From contig CAYJLF010000020.1 of NCBI GenBank assembly GCA_964371055.1, positions 1-64,000 of the forward strand: 64,000 nt of DNA, written 5' to 3'. The position numbers were made by a program, and so were the translations under genes. A model generated the notes under the pieces. That model was not told the origin of the DNA. It saw only the letters and a program-made list of their open reading frames with translations, and searched no databases. Source of the DNA: CAYJLF01 sp964371055 (GTDB lineage Bacteria; Eisenbacteria; RBG-16-71-46; CAIMUX01). The stretch's first letter is position 1, and each line of letters opens with the position of its first letter. Below, one piece after another: positions 54,358-62,949 of this stretch.

Positions 54358-55629
54358 CAGCTTGAACTCCATGCGCGCGGTGACCGTGATGTCGGGATCG
54401 AGGCTCAGTTCGGCCTTGGTCGTCTTGTGCACCGGCTCCTCGAACATGGAGTATTCCACGTCGATGATGCTCCGCACTCCCTTGGCGTAGTTGTGCGAGA
54501 GCCCGGCCAGGATGTTGGTCACGGCCAGGCCCTTGATGCCGGTCGGAGCGTCCTCCGTCCCCGACCACGACGCGTCGTTGTCCGTGTCGGGATCGTACAG
54601 GTCGACCCGGGCGAAGCAGCCGACCTTCGGCGTGACCTGGTAAGTCACGACGCCGCCGAGGTAGCTGGACTTCAACTCCATCGCCTCGATCCTGCTGCCG
54701 GCCGCGCGGGCCAGCCGCGTGTACTTGTTCGTTGCCATGACGTACTCGAAACCGACGGCCAGCTTGTCGTTCTTGAAATAAGGAAAGACCTCGAGCCACA
54801 CGTTCTGATTGTCGGACGAGCTCTTCGGCAGTGAGTCCGCGCGGACGTAGGTCGCCAGGTCGGATGCGCCCGGCATGGTCGGGTTCTTGCCGTTCATCTG
54901 TCCCCACAGCGCGAGGTGGAACGACTTCAGCAGGGGATCATCCGTCGGCGGGGTGAGGATGACGCGCCCCATCAAGCTCTTGTACTTCGAGCGGTTGGGA
55001 CCGTCAGAGGCCGCCTTGGAGTACCCGTACTCGTTGGCGACGCCGAGATCGAGATCGATGAGCCCGTCGGCGAGTCGCGCGTCCAGGCTGGCCCCGGCGA
55101 AGGCCGAGCTGACCCCCATGTAGCGGTTGAGGCTGTTTTCGGAGACCAGCCGGTATCCCCAGAGATCGTCGATCGTTCCGGTCATCGCATGACCGTAAAG
55201 CCCGAACTTGAAGCCGGTGTCCTTCAGTCCCCACGGGTCCTTGACCCGGACATAGCCGTTCTTCACGTAGAGCCGATAGGCTCCGCCCAGGTTCTCCCCC
55301 TCGAGCACGGTCCGCCACGAGATTCGGTCGTTGAAGAAGTAATCGCCGGTCACCTGGACCCGGTCCAGGTCGAAGCTGTTGGCATCCTGCCGGTCCACCC
55401 CGTTCACCGACAGGAATCCCTTCGGAGCGGTGGCGTTGATCTCGTCCGCCAGCAGGTAACGATAGACGAACCAGCCGGTACCGCTGAGCTGGATCTTCGA
55501 GTTCTTCCCGTTGACCGAGGGCTTGTCGTCGTCCCCGGCCCGGGCCGGGCCGGCGATCAGTGCCACGACCATCACGACGCCGGCGGCGACGAGCAGAGAC
55601 CGCAGCACGGTCCCCTTCCGGATCTTCAT
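54355..55629 (-). CDS. Porin-like outer-membrane beta-barrel protein
   Basis: A 424-residue exported protein. A signal peptide ends near AGPARAGDDD (about 31). The rest alternates beta strands and turns (FDLDRVQVTGDYFFNDRISW, RLYVKNGYVRVKDPWGL, KVGCFARVDLYDPDTDND) and ends ITVTARMEFKL, a barrel-type C-terminus. It resembles anion-selective or alginate-export porins in layout; the substrate is unknown. ATG 55629 follows GGGAGG. The TAG stop is the first codon of repeat copy 7. Confidence 0.8.
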   Translation of the reverse strand: MKIRKGTVLRSLLVAAGVVMVVALIAGPARAGDDDKPSVNGKNSKIQLSGTGWFVYRYLLADEINATAPKGFLSVNGVDRQDANSFDLDRVQVTGDYFFNDRISWRTVLEGENLGGAYRLYVKNGYVRVKDPWGLKDTGFKFGLYGHAMTGTIDDLWGYRLVSENSLNRYMGVSSAFAGASLDARLADGLIDLDLGVANEYGYSKAASDGPNRSKYKSLMGRVILTPPTDDPLLKSFHLALWGQMNGKNPTMPGASDLATYVRADSLPKSSSDNQNVWLEVFPYFKNDKLAVGFEYVMATNKYTRLARAAGSRIEAMELKSSYLGGVVTYQVTPKVGCFARVDLYDPDTDNDASWSGTEDAPTGIKGLAVTNILAGLSHNYAKGVRSIIDVEYSMFEEPVHKTTKAELSLDPDITVTARMEFKL

Positions 55630-55805
55630 CTTCACGAACCTCCCTGTGACTCGAGTCCCGGCCGGCCGCCGATTCCCGGCCGCCGACTGAACACTCGATT
55701 TCCCCACGGCGGGCCTTGGGCGCCCGTCAGGCCCGCCCCCAAGCGCCCTTGCCTCTTTCGCCCGCAAGGGGTACGGGACGGTCGTCGCACGGTCAAGGAG
55801 AAACC

Positions 55806-57050
55806 CTACAGCTTCACCAACTCCACCCTGCGGTTGTTGGCCTTTCCCTCGGGGGACTCGTTGGTGTCGATCGGCTTCGCCTCGCCGTGGCCCGAGGACT
55901 CCAGCCGCGCGGCGTCGACTTTGTACCCCTCCACGAGGTAGGCCATCACCGCACCCGCCCGATCCTGGGAGAGCTTGAGGTTCGCTTCTTCGGCGCCGTC
56001 GCTGTCGGTATGTCCCTCGATCGAGAGGCGAAGGGCGGGATCACCGGTCAGGAGCGCACCGAGGTCGGCCAGCGTCTTGTACGACTCGGCCTTGATCTTC
56101 GCGGAGCCGGAATCGAAGAGGATGCCGTGCGTGACGATGCGGCCGGTCTCGTCGAGCTGCTGGCGCAGCGTCTTGCCCCCTTCGGCATAGCGGACGGTAC
56201 CGAGGAGCATCGGGTTGCTCTCCCGCTCGTCCGGCCAGGGATCCATGTGCACCGCGAAGTCCACCGGCTGGAATCCTTCCACGGCCGGCACATTGGCGAC
56301 ACGCTCATGATCGACGTAGCATTTCATGGTGGTCGCGGTGGCCATGATCCGGAGGGTGTGGTGACCGGCCGCGAGGGGCGCGGTCAGTTCCTTGCTGGCA
56401 AGGTCCTGGTCGAGGATCCGCAGGTGCGTGTGGCTGCCGTCCCGGACGCCGACATTGCCGATTTCGTTCCCCTCCGCGTCGAACCAGTGGACATAGTACC
56501 AGTGCCCCTTGAACTCATTCCCCCGGCTGTAGAACTCGACCTCCAGGGTGTACCGGGGTGGCAGCGGACCGACCGGGATCCGCGGGCGGATGCGTCCTTC
56601 GTCCGAGCACATGATGTAGTTCTTCTCTCCCTGCCGGACGACTTCGAAGACACCGTTATCGAGCCTCCACCGGGAGGGGAACTCCCCCATCTCCTCCCGG
56701 GCGAGGTCGTCGTAGAAGATCACCCGGTCGCCGGGAATGAAGTCGTACTTCGTGTAGAGGGTCATCCCCTCGGCGGTGGCGCTCCCCCCGGTCGCGGCCG
56801 CCGCCGGGGGAGCCGCGCCGACGGCCCCGGCTTCGCCCTCTGCCTCCGTGGCCGGTTCCGCCTCCGGCTCTTCTCCCTCCCCGTCGACCGCCTGATCGAT
56901 CGCCTCCTCGGCTTTCTGCGCCGCCTTGTCCTCCGCCTTCTTCTTGATCCTGTCCTTGAGTCCGCCGAGTTGCGCCTCCGCCGGGGCCGCCGCCCCGAGC
57001 AAGCCGATCGCCACCAGCCCCACGACCGCCAGCACCAGATTCCGCTTCAT
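55806..57050 (-). CDS. OmpA-family outer-membrane protein
   Basis: A 414-residue exported protein. A signal peptide (1-27) is followed by a Lys/Glu-rich helix, an acidic Ala/Glu linker, a beta-rich central domain (about 95-290, of the kind that may bind sugars: SRWRLDNGVFEVV, YVHWFDAEGNEIG), and an OmpA C-terminal domain. That domain contains GILFDSGSAKIKAESYKTLA, IEGHTDSDGAEEANLKLSQD and NNRRVEL. It should bind peptidoglycan and tie the outer membrane to the wall. AAGGGAG lies upstream of ATG 57050. It follows the lactate dehydrogenase gene after 24 bases. Confidence 0.92.
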   Translation of the reverse strand: MKRNLVLAVVGLVAIGLLGAAAPAEAQLGGLKDRIKKKAEDKAAQKAEEAIDQAVDGEGEEPEAEPATEAEGEAGAVGAAPPAAAATGGSATAEGMTLYTKYDFIPGDRVIFYDDLAREEMGEFPSRWRLDNGVFEVVRQGEKNYIMCSDEGRIRPRIPVGPLPPRYTLEVEFYSRGNEFKGHWYYVHWFDAEGNEIGNVGVRDGSHTHLRILDQDLASKELTAPLAAGHHTLRIMATATTMKCYVDHERVANVPAVEGFQPVDFAVHMDPWPDERESNPMLLGTVRYAEGGKTLRQQLDETGRIVTHGILFDSGSAKIKAESYKTLADLGALLTGDPALRLSIEGHTDSDGAEEANLKLSQDRAGAVMAYLVEGYKVDAARLESSGHGEAKPIDTNESPEGKANNRRVELVKL

Positions 57051-57074
57051 GTCATGCTCCCTTCCGGCGCGCCC

Positions 57075-58043
57075 TCACGCCGGCCCGCCGGCATCCCGGT
57101 ACGCCTGCCGCAACGCTTCCGCCGACGCGGTCAGCGCGGCCGACTCTCCTGCGTCGAGCGAGAGCGGGATCGTGGCCAGCCGCCCATCGCGCCCGATCAG
57201 GCAGGGCAACGACAGGGCGACCTCCTCGATCCCCTGCTCGCCCGCCAGGACCGATCCGACTGTCATGATCGTGCGCTCGTCCCGCAGCACCGCGCGCGCC
57301 ACCTGCACGATCGCGAGTCCGATCGCATAGTGGGTCGACCCCTTGCGCTTGATCACCTCCGCCCCGGCCTGCCGGACGCGATCGCCCAGACGCTGGCGCA
57401 CGGCATCGTCCCACGCCATGTCCCCCGCTCGCGCGAACTCGTCCAGAGTCAGGTTGGCGATGCGGGCCAGACTCCAGACCGGAACCTCGGTCTCCCCATG
57501 CTCGCCGATCACGTAGGCATGCACGTTCCGCGCCGCCAGTTGGAAGTGCCGCGCGAGGAGGGTGCGCAGACGAGCCGTATCGAGCGTCGTCCCGGTGCCG
57601 AGGACCCGCGCCCGCGGCAGACCGGAGAGACGCTGCACCGCCTGCGTCATCAGGTCGACCGGGTTGCTGACGACGAGGAAGACGCCGTCGAAGCCGCTCT
57701 CCATGATGCGCGGCACCATCTCGGCCGCCAGCGCCAGGTTCCGCTTGCTGAGGTCGATCCGAGTATCACCCGGCTGTCTTGCGGCGCCCGCCGTCACGAT
57801 CACCAGGTCGGCGTTCCGGCAAGCGCTGTATCCCCCCGCCTCGATCGTGGCCGGACGCACGTACGGCAGACCGTGCACCAGGTCCATCGCCTCGCCCTCG
57901 GCCCGCGCCTCGTCCTCGTCGACCAGAACGATGGAATTGGCCAGGCCGGTGATGAGCGATGCATACGCCGTGGTCGATCCCACGCGTCCCGCTCCGACGA
58001 TCACCACGGTCAGCCGATCGTCATGGCTTCGGGGTCCTGCCAT
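57075..58043 (-). CDS. ldh: L-lactate dehydrogenase
   Basis: A 322-residue NAD-dependent 2-hydroxyacid dehydrogenase. VGAGRVGSTTAY is the NAD loop. The substrate-specificity residue is Gln90 in AGAARQPGDTR, which marks lactate rather than malate dehydrogenase (Arg there). Asp155 and His182 (GEHGE) form the proton relay, with Arg158 and Asn127 also conserved. It interconverts pyruvate and lactate in the cytoplasm. It is followed by the OmpA gene after a 24-base gap; no functional link is obvious. Confidence 0.93.
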   Translation of the reverse strand: MAGPRSHDDRLTVVIVGAGRVGSTTAYASLITGLANSIVLVDEDEARAEGEAMDLVHGLPYVRPATIEAGGYSACRNADLVIVTAGAARQPGDTRIDLSKRNLALAAEMVPRIMESGFDGVFLVVSNPVDLMTQAVQRLSGLPRARVLGTGTTLDTARLRTLLARHFQLAARNVHAYVIGEHGETEVPVWSLARIANLTLDEFARAGDMAWDDAVRQRLGDRVRQAGAEVIKRKGSTHYAIGLAIVQVARAVLRDERTIMTVGSVLAGEQGIEEVALSLPCLIGRDGRLATIPLSLDAGESAALTASAEALRQAYRDAGGPA

Positions 58044-58192
58044 CGGATCCCTCCTTCCCCGCGGCGGTCATCGCCGGTGGCGCCATTCTACACGAGCCGC
58101 GCGAGGACTTGCGCTTTCACCCGTTCCGACCGATGCTCAGCCGTTCCCGGTCGGCCGGACGGCTGCCTTCCTGAAGAAAGGAGACCTGCGCG

Positions 58193-58852
58193 ATGGCTTC
58201 GATCCTGAGTACAAGCAGGGTGCTGAAAAACCGGGCCCACCGCGCCCGGCGCTGGGTCGGACCGCTCGCGGCCCTGGCCCTCGCCTCGATCGCATGCGTC
58301 CCGGCGGGATGCGGCCGCGCCCGCAGCGGCGGCATCCCGGTCGAACCGCCCAAGCCGGATCTGCGCCAGGAGCGTCCCGCCGAGGTTCGGGTCGGCGTGC
58401 CGCGGGATCGGGTGCAGGTCGACGACGGCGACACGATCGACATCGAGTGGGGCTCCTCCGACATCGAGACGGTGCGGATCCTCGGGATCGACACCCCCGA
58501 GACGCAACACGTGGAGCACAACATCCCCTTCGACCAGCCCTTCGGGCGGGAGGCCCGTGCCTTCGCGCGGGGGGCGTTCGCGATGGCCGATTCGATCGAG
58601 ATCCTGCGCGCCAAAATGAAGGATCCGTTCGGACGCACCCTCGGCTATGTCTTCCTCGATGGACGGAACTATTCGGAGCTGGTCCTGCGCGCGGGACTGG
58701 CGGTGGAGTCGGTCTCGCGGTACGGCGACAACGGCTTCCCGGAAGAGGCCAAGTTGATGCGAGAGGGCGCGCGCGCCGGCGAGCCGGTGCCGTTCGAGGA
58801 TCCGGGGGAGTACCGCAAGCGGATGCGCCGAGTCTCGGAGGCGCGGAAGTGA
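58193..58852 (+). CDS. Staphylococcal-nuclease-like exported protein, repeat-encoded N-terminus
   Basis: A 219-residue exported nuclease. Residues 24-40 are the hydrophobic part of a signal peptide with possible lipid-attachment cysteines (SIAC, PAGC). The SNase domain (about 65-200) has VDDGDTIDIEW, VRILGIDTPET, AFAMADSIEI, DPFGRTLGYVFLDGRN and a Pro/Glu-rich end. It should cut DNA or RNA in the envelope. GGAG marks ATG 58193. Codons 8-22 (SRVLKNRAHRARRWV) are encoded by a copy of the dispersed repeat and supply the positive charge of the signal peptide. Confidence 0.88.
   Translation: MASILSTSRVLKNRAHRARRWVGPLAALALASIACVPAGCGRARSGGIPVEPPKPDLRQERPAEVRVGVPRDRVQVDDGDTIDIEWGSSDIETVRILGIDTPETQHVEHNIPFDQPFGREARAFARGAFAMADSIEILRAKMKDPFGRTLGYVFLDGRNYSELVLRAGLAVESVSRYGDNGFPEEAKLMREGARAGEPVPFEDPGEYRKRMRRVSEARK
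58214..58256 (+). repeat. Dispersed repeat copy 8, within a coding region
   Basis: AGCAGGGTGCTGAAAAACCG followed by GGCCCACCGCGCCCGGCGCTGGG, read in frame as the n-region of the SNase signal peptide. This is the copy closest to the consensus head. Confidence 0.85.
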
Positions 58853-59296
58853 GGTATGCGGGGAGCCGCCTCCGGCCAACATCGGTCGCGCGCGGCCGAG
58901 GCATGCCCGGTCCACGGTCGTGCCCCGCAGTCGGTCGCACAGACAGCCGGGCGCTGCAATCTGCATGGTCGCCCATGTTCATCGCGCACGGCGGGCCTTT
59001 CCTCCGCGCGGGCGTCACGGTCGACGGACCGCCCGAGGTGCGGCGATCCGGAACCGACCCCGTTCGGAACGATCAGGTAACTATTTATGATGCTGTCAGT
59101 TATAGCCATCGCCGGTCCTGACCAGGGCCTGCCCGCGGCGGCCGGGATCCTTCCCGCCATGCGCCACCCGGAACGGCACGGCAGTTGATGTGGTGGATGG
59201 CGAAGGAACGGCGGCGGCGGCGAGCGAGTTGTAGGTGGCCGGACCGCGAGGCCGAGGGGCGGAAATGCACGCGCAGGGGATCCCAGGGGAGGAACG
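58853..59296. other. Intergenic region, 444 bases
   Basis: Lies between the nuclease gene and a small membrane protein gene. It holds one AT-rich palindrome (59077) and no frame with a ribosome site or recognisable product on either strand. The longest open frames across it look like shadows caused by high GC. Confidence 0.6.
59077..59105. repeat. AT-rich palindrome, copy 2
   Basis: This 29-base element matches 18115-18143 at 21 positions. Its TAACT...AGTTA arms survive while the loop differs. It lies in a gene-free stretch, so it is a second member of the AT-rich family and not just an operon terminator. Confidence 0.6.
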
Positions 59297-59554
59297 ATGA
59301 ACCCGAGAATGCAGGCGCAGATCGCGGAAGGCAACTTCACGCGCAACATGGTGGACAAGGGCCAGGAGTGGAAGGATGGAGTCACCGACTGGGCCGGCAA
59401 TGTCGCCGAGCGCATGCGGGACAACCTGAAGAAGGCCGGATACCACACGGATCACTACGTGAGGTCCCATCCGGGGCGCGTCATCGCCGGGGCGTGCTGC
59501 TTCGGCCTCGCCGCCGGCTATCTGCTCGGACGCGCCGCCAGCAAACGGCGCTGA
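59297..59554 (+). CDS. Small DUF883/ElaB-like membrane protein
   Basis: An 85-residue protein. An amphipathic, charged N-terminal half (AGNVAERMRDNLKKAGYHTD) is followed by HPGRVIAGACCFGLAAGYLL and a basic end. This layout, a helix then one C-terminal membrane segment with a Gly-rich core, resembles ElaB/YqjD (DUF883) ribosome-associated inner-membrane proteins. Homology is suggestive only. GGGAGGAACG directly precedes ATG 59297. An intrinsic terminator follows. Confidence 0.75.
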   Translation: MNPRMQAQIAEGNFTRNMVDKGQEWKDGVTDWAGNVAERMRDNLKKAGYHTDHYVRSHPGRVIAGACCFGLAAGYLLGRAASKRR

Positions 59555-59598
59555 CGAGCGCCAGAACGAACGGCCGGCTCCGGTGAGGGCCGGCGCCT

Positions 59599-59637
59599 GG
59601 CCCCGCCGTTGTTCCCCCCCGGCGGGGCCCTTTCTTT
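59599..59637 (+). terminator. Intrinsic terminator
   Basis: GGCCCCGCCG (59599-59608), an 11-base loop, CGGCGGGGCC (59620-59629), then CTTTCTTT. It ends the DUF883-like gene. Confidence 0.88.
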
Positions 59638-59667
59638 AACCTGGGACGCGAAGCTGTCGCCGCACCA

Positions 59668-59706
59668 ACCAGGGTGCGGAAAACGGAGTCAGCCGCGCCG
59701 GCGGGC
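59668..59706 (+). repeat. Dispersed repeat copy 9 (variant)
   Basis: ACCAGGGTGCGGAAAACGGA followed by GTCAGCCGCGCCGGCGGG, just after the terminator and before sixA. It has the GTGCGGAA head of copy 1 and the CCGCGCCGGC tail of copies 5 to 7. Confidence 0.65.
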
Positions 59707-59746
59707 CCTTGCGAACCGATCGAGGCACGAGGAGGATGGCGAGGCC

Positions 59747-60253
59747 ATGCGTCTCATTCTGATCCGGCATGCACGCGCGGAAGAGCATGACGAGCGCGCG
59801 TGGCCCGACGACCGCCTTCGTCCCCTCGTGCCCCGGGGGCGCAAGGAGCATGCGCTCATGGCCGGCGCCCTTGCGCGCCTGAACCTCGGCGTGACCGACC
59901 TCCTCAGCAGTCCGTGGGCGCGGGCGAAGGAAACGGCGGTGATCACCGCCGAGGCCCTGGGCTTGGGCCTCGATCGGATTGTCGACTGCGACGAACTCGG
60001 GGATCGCTGTTCGGTCCGCACGCTCATGGCGAGACTGTCACGCCTCCCCGCCGGCGCCACCGTCGCGGCGGTCGGCCACGAGCCGCATCTCAGTCAGTTC
60101 GCGGCCGAGATGCTCCATCCATCCGGAGATCTCACGATCGACTTCAAGAAGAGCGCGGTGCTCTGCCTCGACTTCGAGAAGCACCCGGCGCCGGGAGCGG
60201 GGGCGCTCCGTTTCTTTCTCACACCGAAGACGGTCCTGTCGATCCTCGACTGA
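59747..60253 (+). CDS. sixA: SixA-type phosphohistidine phosphatase
   Basis: A 168-residue histidine phosphatase superfamily member. The catalytic histidine is His8 in LIRHARAE (SixA-type RHA in place of RHG), with Arg7, and the second His is His111 in VGHEPHLSQ. Residues LLSSPWARAKETA hold the third phosphate-binding Arg. SixA removes phosphate from phosphohistidine, for example on Hpt domains or the nitrogen-PTS. The Hpt of the CHASE4 kinase in this window is a possible but unproven target. ATG 59747 follows GGAGGATGGCGAGG. Confidence 0.9.
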   Translation: MRLILIRHARAEEHDERAWPDDRLRPLVPRGRKEHALMAGALARLNLGVTDLLSSPWARAKETAVITAEALGLGLDRIVDCDELGDRCSVRTLMARLSRLPAGATVAAVGHEPHLSQFAAEMLHPSGDLTIDFKKSAVLCLDFEKHPAPGAGALRFFLTPKTVLSILD

Positions 60254-60259
60254 GAGTCC

Positions 60260-60712
60260 TCAACGGGGCAGTCGGCCCGCCAGCCGGGTGATCCCGCGGT
60301 GGAGCCGATGGATCCATCCTGCCGGCTCGGCGAACATCAGGATGCAAACGCCGTGGACCGCCTCGATGCCGGTGTCACGGCAGATCTCGAGCGCGGCCGG
60401 CGACTCGGCCCCCGGCTGGATCCAGGCCCGGCGGATCCCATGGGCGGCTGCCTCGCGCAGCAGCCGTTCCGTCTGCGCGGGGGGAACCACCAGAACCAGG
60501 TTCTCCACCCCCTCCGGCAGATCGGCGAGCGACGCCCGGCACGCGACACCATCGATCTGGTGCGCTTCAGGATGGACCGGGATGACGTCGTAGCCTTTGC
60601 CCCGCAGTTCGCGCAGGACCGTATTGCCGAACTTGCGTCCGCCCCGCGACGCACCGGCCAGTGCCAGGCGCCTCTGTTCGAGGAACCGGTCGATCACTCC
60701 CCTGGAAACCAC
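60260..60712 (-). CDS. CoA-binding protein (YccU-like)
   Basis: A 150-residue Rossmann-like CoA_binding domain protein: LALAGASRGGRKFGNTVLRE, GYDVIPVHPEAHQIDGVACR, LVLVVPPAQTERLLREAA and AWIQPGAES are the typical strand-loop motifs. Members bind CoA or related nucleotides; no reaction is established. The start is GTG 60712, with GGGAGG upstream. Last gene of a minus-strand run that starts with SUF genes. Confidence 0.88.
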   Translation of the reverse strand: MVSRGVIDRFLEQRRLALAGASRGGRKFGNTVLRELRGKGYDVIPVHPEAHQIDGVACRASLADLPEGVENLVLVVPPAQTERLLREAAAHGIRRAWIQPGAESPAALEICRDTGIEAVHGVCILMFAEPAGWIHRLHRGITRLAGRLPR

Positions 60713-60751
60713 GACAACCTCCCGTCGATGCGCATCCGTTCGGCGCCCGGA

Positions 60752-60952
60752 TCAGTCGTCCGCTTCCGGCACCACGATCCAGAGAACTACATAGACCAGG
60801 ATACCCGGAAAGGCCGCGCTCAGAATCGAGAGCACGACGTAGCCGAGCCGGACGCGATCCGGTGACCACCCCATCTTCTCCGCGAGACCGCCGCAGATCC
60901 CCGCGATCATCCGCTGCCGCGACCGCCGGAATGCGGGCTTGCCGTCCGTCAT
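60752..60952 (-). CDS. Minimal PspC-domain protein
   Basis: A 66-residue single-domain PspC: FRRSRQRMIAGICGGLAEKM, DRVRLGYVVLSILSAAFPGI and LVYVVLWIVVPE. One or two membrane segments. PspC proteins help sense envelope stress, often with PspA or PspB; neither is in view. ATG 60952 overlaps the flavin-reductase stop by four bases (ATGA), with GGAGGAGAGGAG ahead, so translation is coupled. Confidence 0.9.
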   Translation of the reverse strand: MTDGKPAFRRSRQRMIAGICGGLAEKMGWSPDRVRLGYVVLSILSAAFPGILVYVVLWIVVPEADD

Positions 60953-61521
60953 CTCTCCTCTCCTCCTCCCCGCACCCGGGGCGCACCGCCGCGGCCGACC
61001 GACCATGCGTCGGTTGCCGTCGCCGCGACAACCTCCCCGAAGTAGACGCGGTGATAGTCTTTCTTCGGATAGCTCCCCTCGATCGCCGGGTCGAGAAAAC
61101 GGCCCGGATCGAGATCGTCCCAGTAGATCGTCCGGCACTCCACCACCAGGTCGGCCTCGGCAAACGCCGGCGCGGCCACGCTCGTGGCCGCCTCGGGCGT
61201 CAGCCCGGCCGCCGCGATCTTGTTCCCGTCCCGCCCCGAGCGCGTGCCGAGGAGTGTCAGCGCCTCGTGGTGCTCCGACGGGAAGGACGACAGGGTGAAG
61301 CTCCGGTGGCGCTCCATGAAACCGTACGTGTGCCGGGTGGGGCGCACCACGACCTGCGCGAACGGGCGGTTCCACATCGTGCCGAAGCTCCCCCAGGCCA
61401 CCGTCATGGTGTTGAAGTCACCTCGGCGGAAGTCGCCGGCGGTGAGCAGGAACCACCGCTCCGACCAGATGTGAAACGGAGCGAGCGTCAGCCGCTCCAG
61501 GTCGACGACCACGCGTTCCAT
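60949..61521 (-). CDS. Flavin reductase-like (FMN-binding split barrel) protein
   Basis: A 190-residue flavin reductase-like protein. WFLLTAGDFRRGDFNTMTVA, WGSFGTMWNRPFAQVVVRPT and GRDGNKIAAAGLT are the FMN-binding landmarks. It could reduce flavin or itself be an NAD(P)H oxidoreductase. It overlaps the PspC gene downstream and lies 78 bases after the kynureninase-like gene. Confidence 0.9.
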   Translation of the reverse strand: MERVVVDLERLTLAPFHIWSERWFLLTAGDFRRGDFNTMTVAWGSFGTMWNRPFAQVVVRPTRHTYGFMERHRSFTLSSFPSEHHEALTLLGTRSGRDGNKIAAAGLTPEAATSVAAPAFAEADLVVECRTIYWDDLDPGRFLDPAIEGSYPKKDYHRVYFGEVVAATATDAWSVGRGGAPRVRGGGEER

Positions 61522-61599
61522 CGTTTCCTCCTCCCGACACGCCCGCCTCTGCCCCCCGGACCCGGCCCCGCGCCGATCCGTTCGGGTCGTTCGCGCTGG

Positions 61600-62856
61600 T
61601 TACGAATCTCGCGACGGTTCGTTGCCTCGATCGCTCGAGCCGGTCGTCCCCCCGACCTCGCGGGCCGCCTCACCCAGGCGGAGAATCGCATCCTCCAACT
61701 GCCGGTCCGACAGGTACGGGGCGGGACCGAGACGAAGCGACCGGCCGCGGCAATCGGCGAAAACCCCGCGCCGCCGCAGTTCCTCGACGAGGGGGGTCGC
61801 TCGCGGCGAGTCGAGCACGAGAAACCCGCCCAGTTCCCCGATTCCGATCCCCCGGTCGCGGGTCAGGAGAGAGGGATCCAGATCGAGGGCATCGAACGCG
61901 GCGGCGAGCAGCCCGACCTGGTGCTGGCTGACCTCGCGGAGCAGTCCTGGGCTGAGGCCGTGCGCGGCGAAGAACTCGAAGACCGCGGCGCCGCGATAGT
62001 GGCTGGCGGGATCGTAGGTGGCGCCGGCGAATCGGTCCGGTCCGGCCCCATAGCGGAGCCGGCCCTCCTCGGCTTCCCCGTCCAGAAAGGCAAACTCGCT
62101 GAACCAGCCGGTCACGACCGGACGGAGGGTGCACCCGGGCGGCCGGCGCAGAAAGGCGTTCCCCTCTCCCAGCTGGCAGTACTTGTAGCCGCCGCCGACG
62201 ACATAGGCGCGCTCCAGTCCGAGCGGCGCGAGCTCGAAGGGTAAGACATTGAGCGCATGATAGGCGTCGATCAGGAGGAGCGCTCCCTCCCGGTCGCACG
62301 CCTCCTGCACGGCACACAGCCCCGGCACGATCCGGCCGCTCCGGAAAAGCACGGAGGAGACGAGGACGGCCGCCGTGCGGGCGTCGACGCTCGCGGCCAG
62401 GCGCGCGGCCAGATCTCCCGCCCGATCAGCCGGGATCCGGTCGACACGGATCCCTTCCTCAGCCAGCCGGTCGAGCTGGCGGCGGATGGTGTGGAACTCC
62501 CCGTCGGTCGTCAGGAGGCGCGACCCGCGGCGGAGCGGAAGGGCGGAGAGGAAGCGCACGACGAGGTCATGAGTGTTGGCGCCGAGGGCGATCTCGTTCG
62601 CGGCGACCCCGAGCAGGCGCGCGAAGCCCGCCCGCACCCGATCGGCCTCAGCCATCGCCGCCGGCCACTTGTCGTCGACGAGAGCGGCCGCGTCGAGCCA
62701 GGCGCGCTGCTGTGCCTCCAGGCTGCAGTCGGGCCAGGCCTGATGGGAGTGTCCGGTCAGGAGGAGCCGGTCCTCGACGTGGAAGGCGCGGTAGAGAGAG
62801 GCGAGGCGGTTGGGCGCGGCATAAAGCTCGCGTGGCTCCAGGAGATCATTCGGCAT
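61600..62856 (-). CDS. Kynureninase-like class V aminotransferase
   Basis: A 418-residue PLP enzyme of the aminotransferase class V superfamily. The PLP lysine lies in GGGYKYCQLGEGN, the Asp/His set in LIDAYHALNVLPFEL, and LTTDGEFHTIRRQLDRLAE holds the cofactor-ring contact. Overall closest to kynureninase by layout, but the usual substrate-binding residues cannot be checked by eye, so it could also be a cysteine-desulfurase-type relative. It sits downstream of SUF genes on the same strand. ATG 62856 has GAGGG ahead; the ATG 16 codons upstream is less likely. Confidence 0.82.
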   Translation of the reverse strand: MPNDLLEPRELYAAPNRLASLYRAFHVEDRLLLTGHSHQAWPDCSLEAQQRAWLDAAALVDDKWPAAMAEADRVRAGFARLLGVAANEIALGANTHDLVVRFLSALPLRRGSRLLTTDGEFHTIRRQLDRLAEEGIRVDRIPADRAGDLAARLAASVDARTAAVLVSSVLFRSGRIVPGLCAVQEACDREGALLLIDAYHALNVLPFELAPLGLERAYVVGGGYKYCQLGEGNAFLRRPPGCTLRPVVTGWFSEFAFLDGEAEEGRLRYGAGPDRFAGATYDPASHYRGAAVFEFFAAHGLSPGLLREVSQHQVGLLAAAFDALDLDPSLLTRDRGIGIGELGGFLVLDSPRATPLVEELRRRGVFADCRGRSLRLGPAPYLSDRQLEDAILRLGEAAREVGGTTGSSDRGNEPSRDS

Positions 62857-62949
62857 CCATCGGCCCTCGAAGCCTCGGCCCGGTCGCCCGGGCGCGCGGC
62901 TCATCGTCGGCGACGCGGCCCGACGCTGTCCAGCCGAAAGGGCCGAAGC

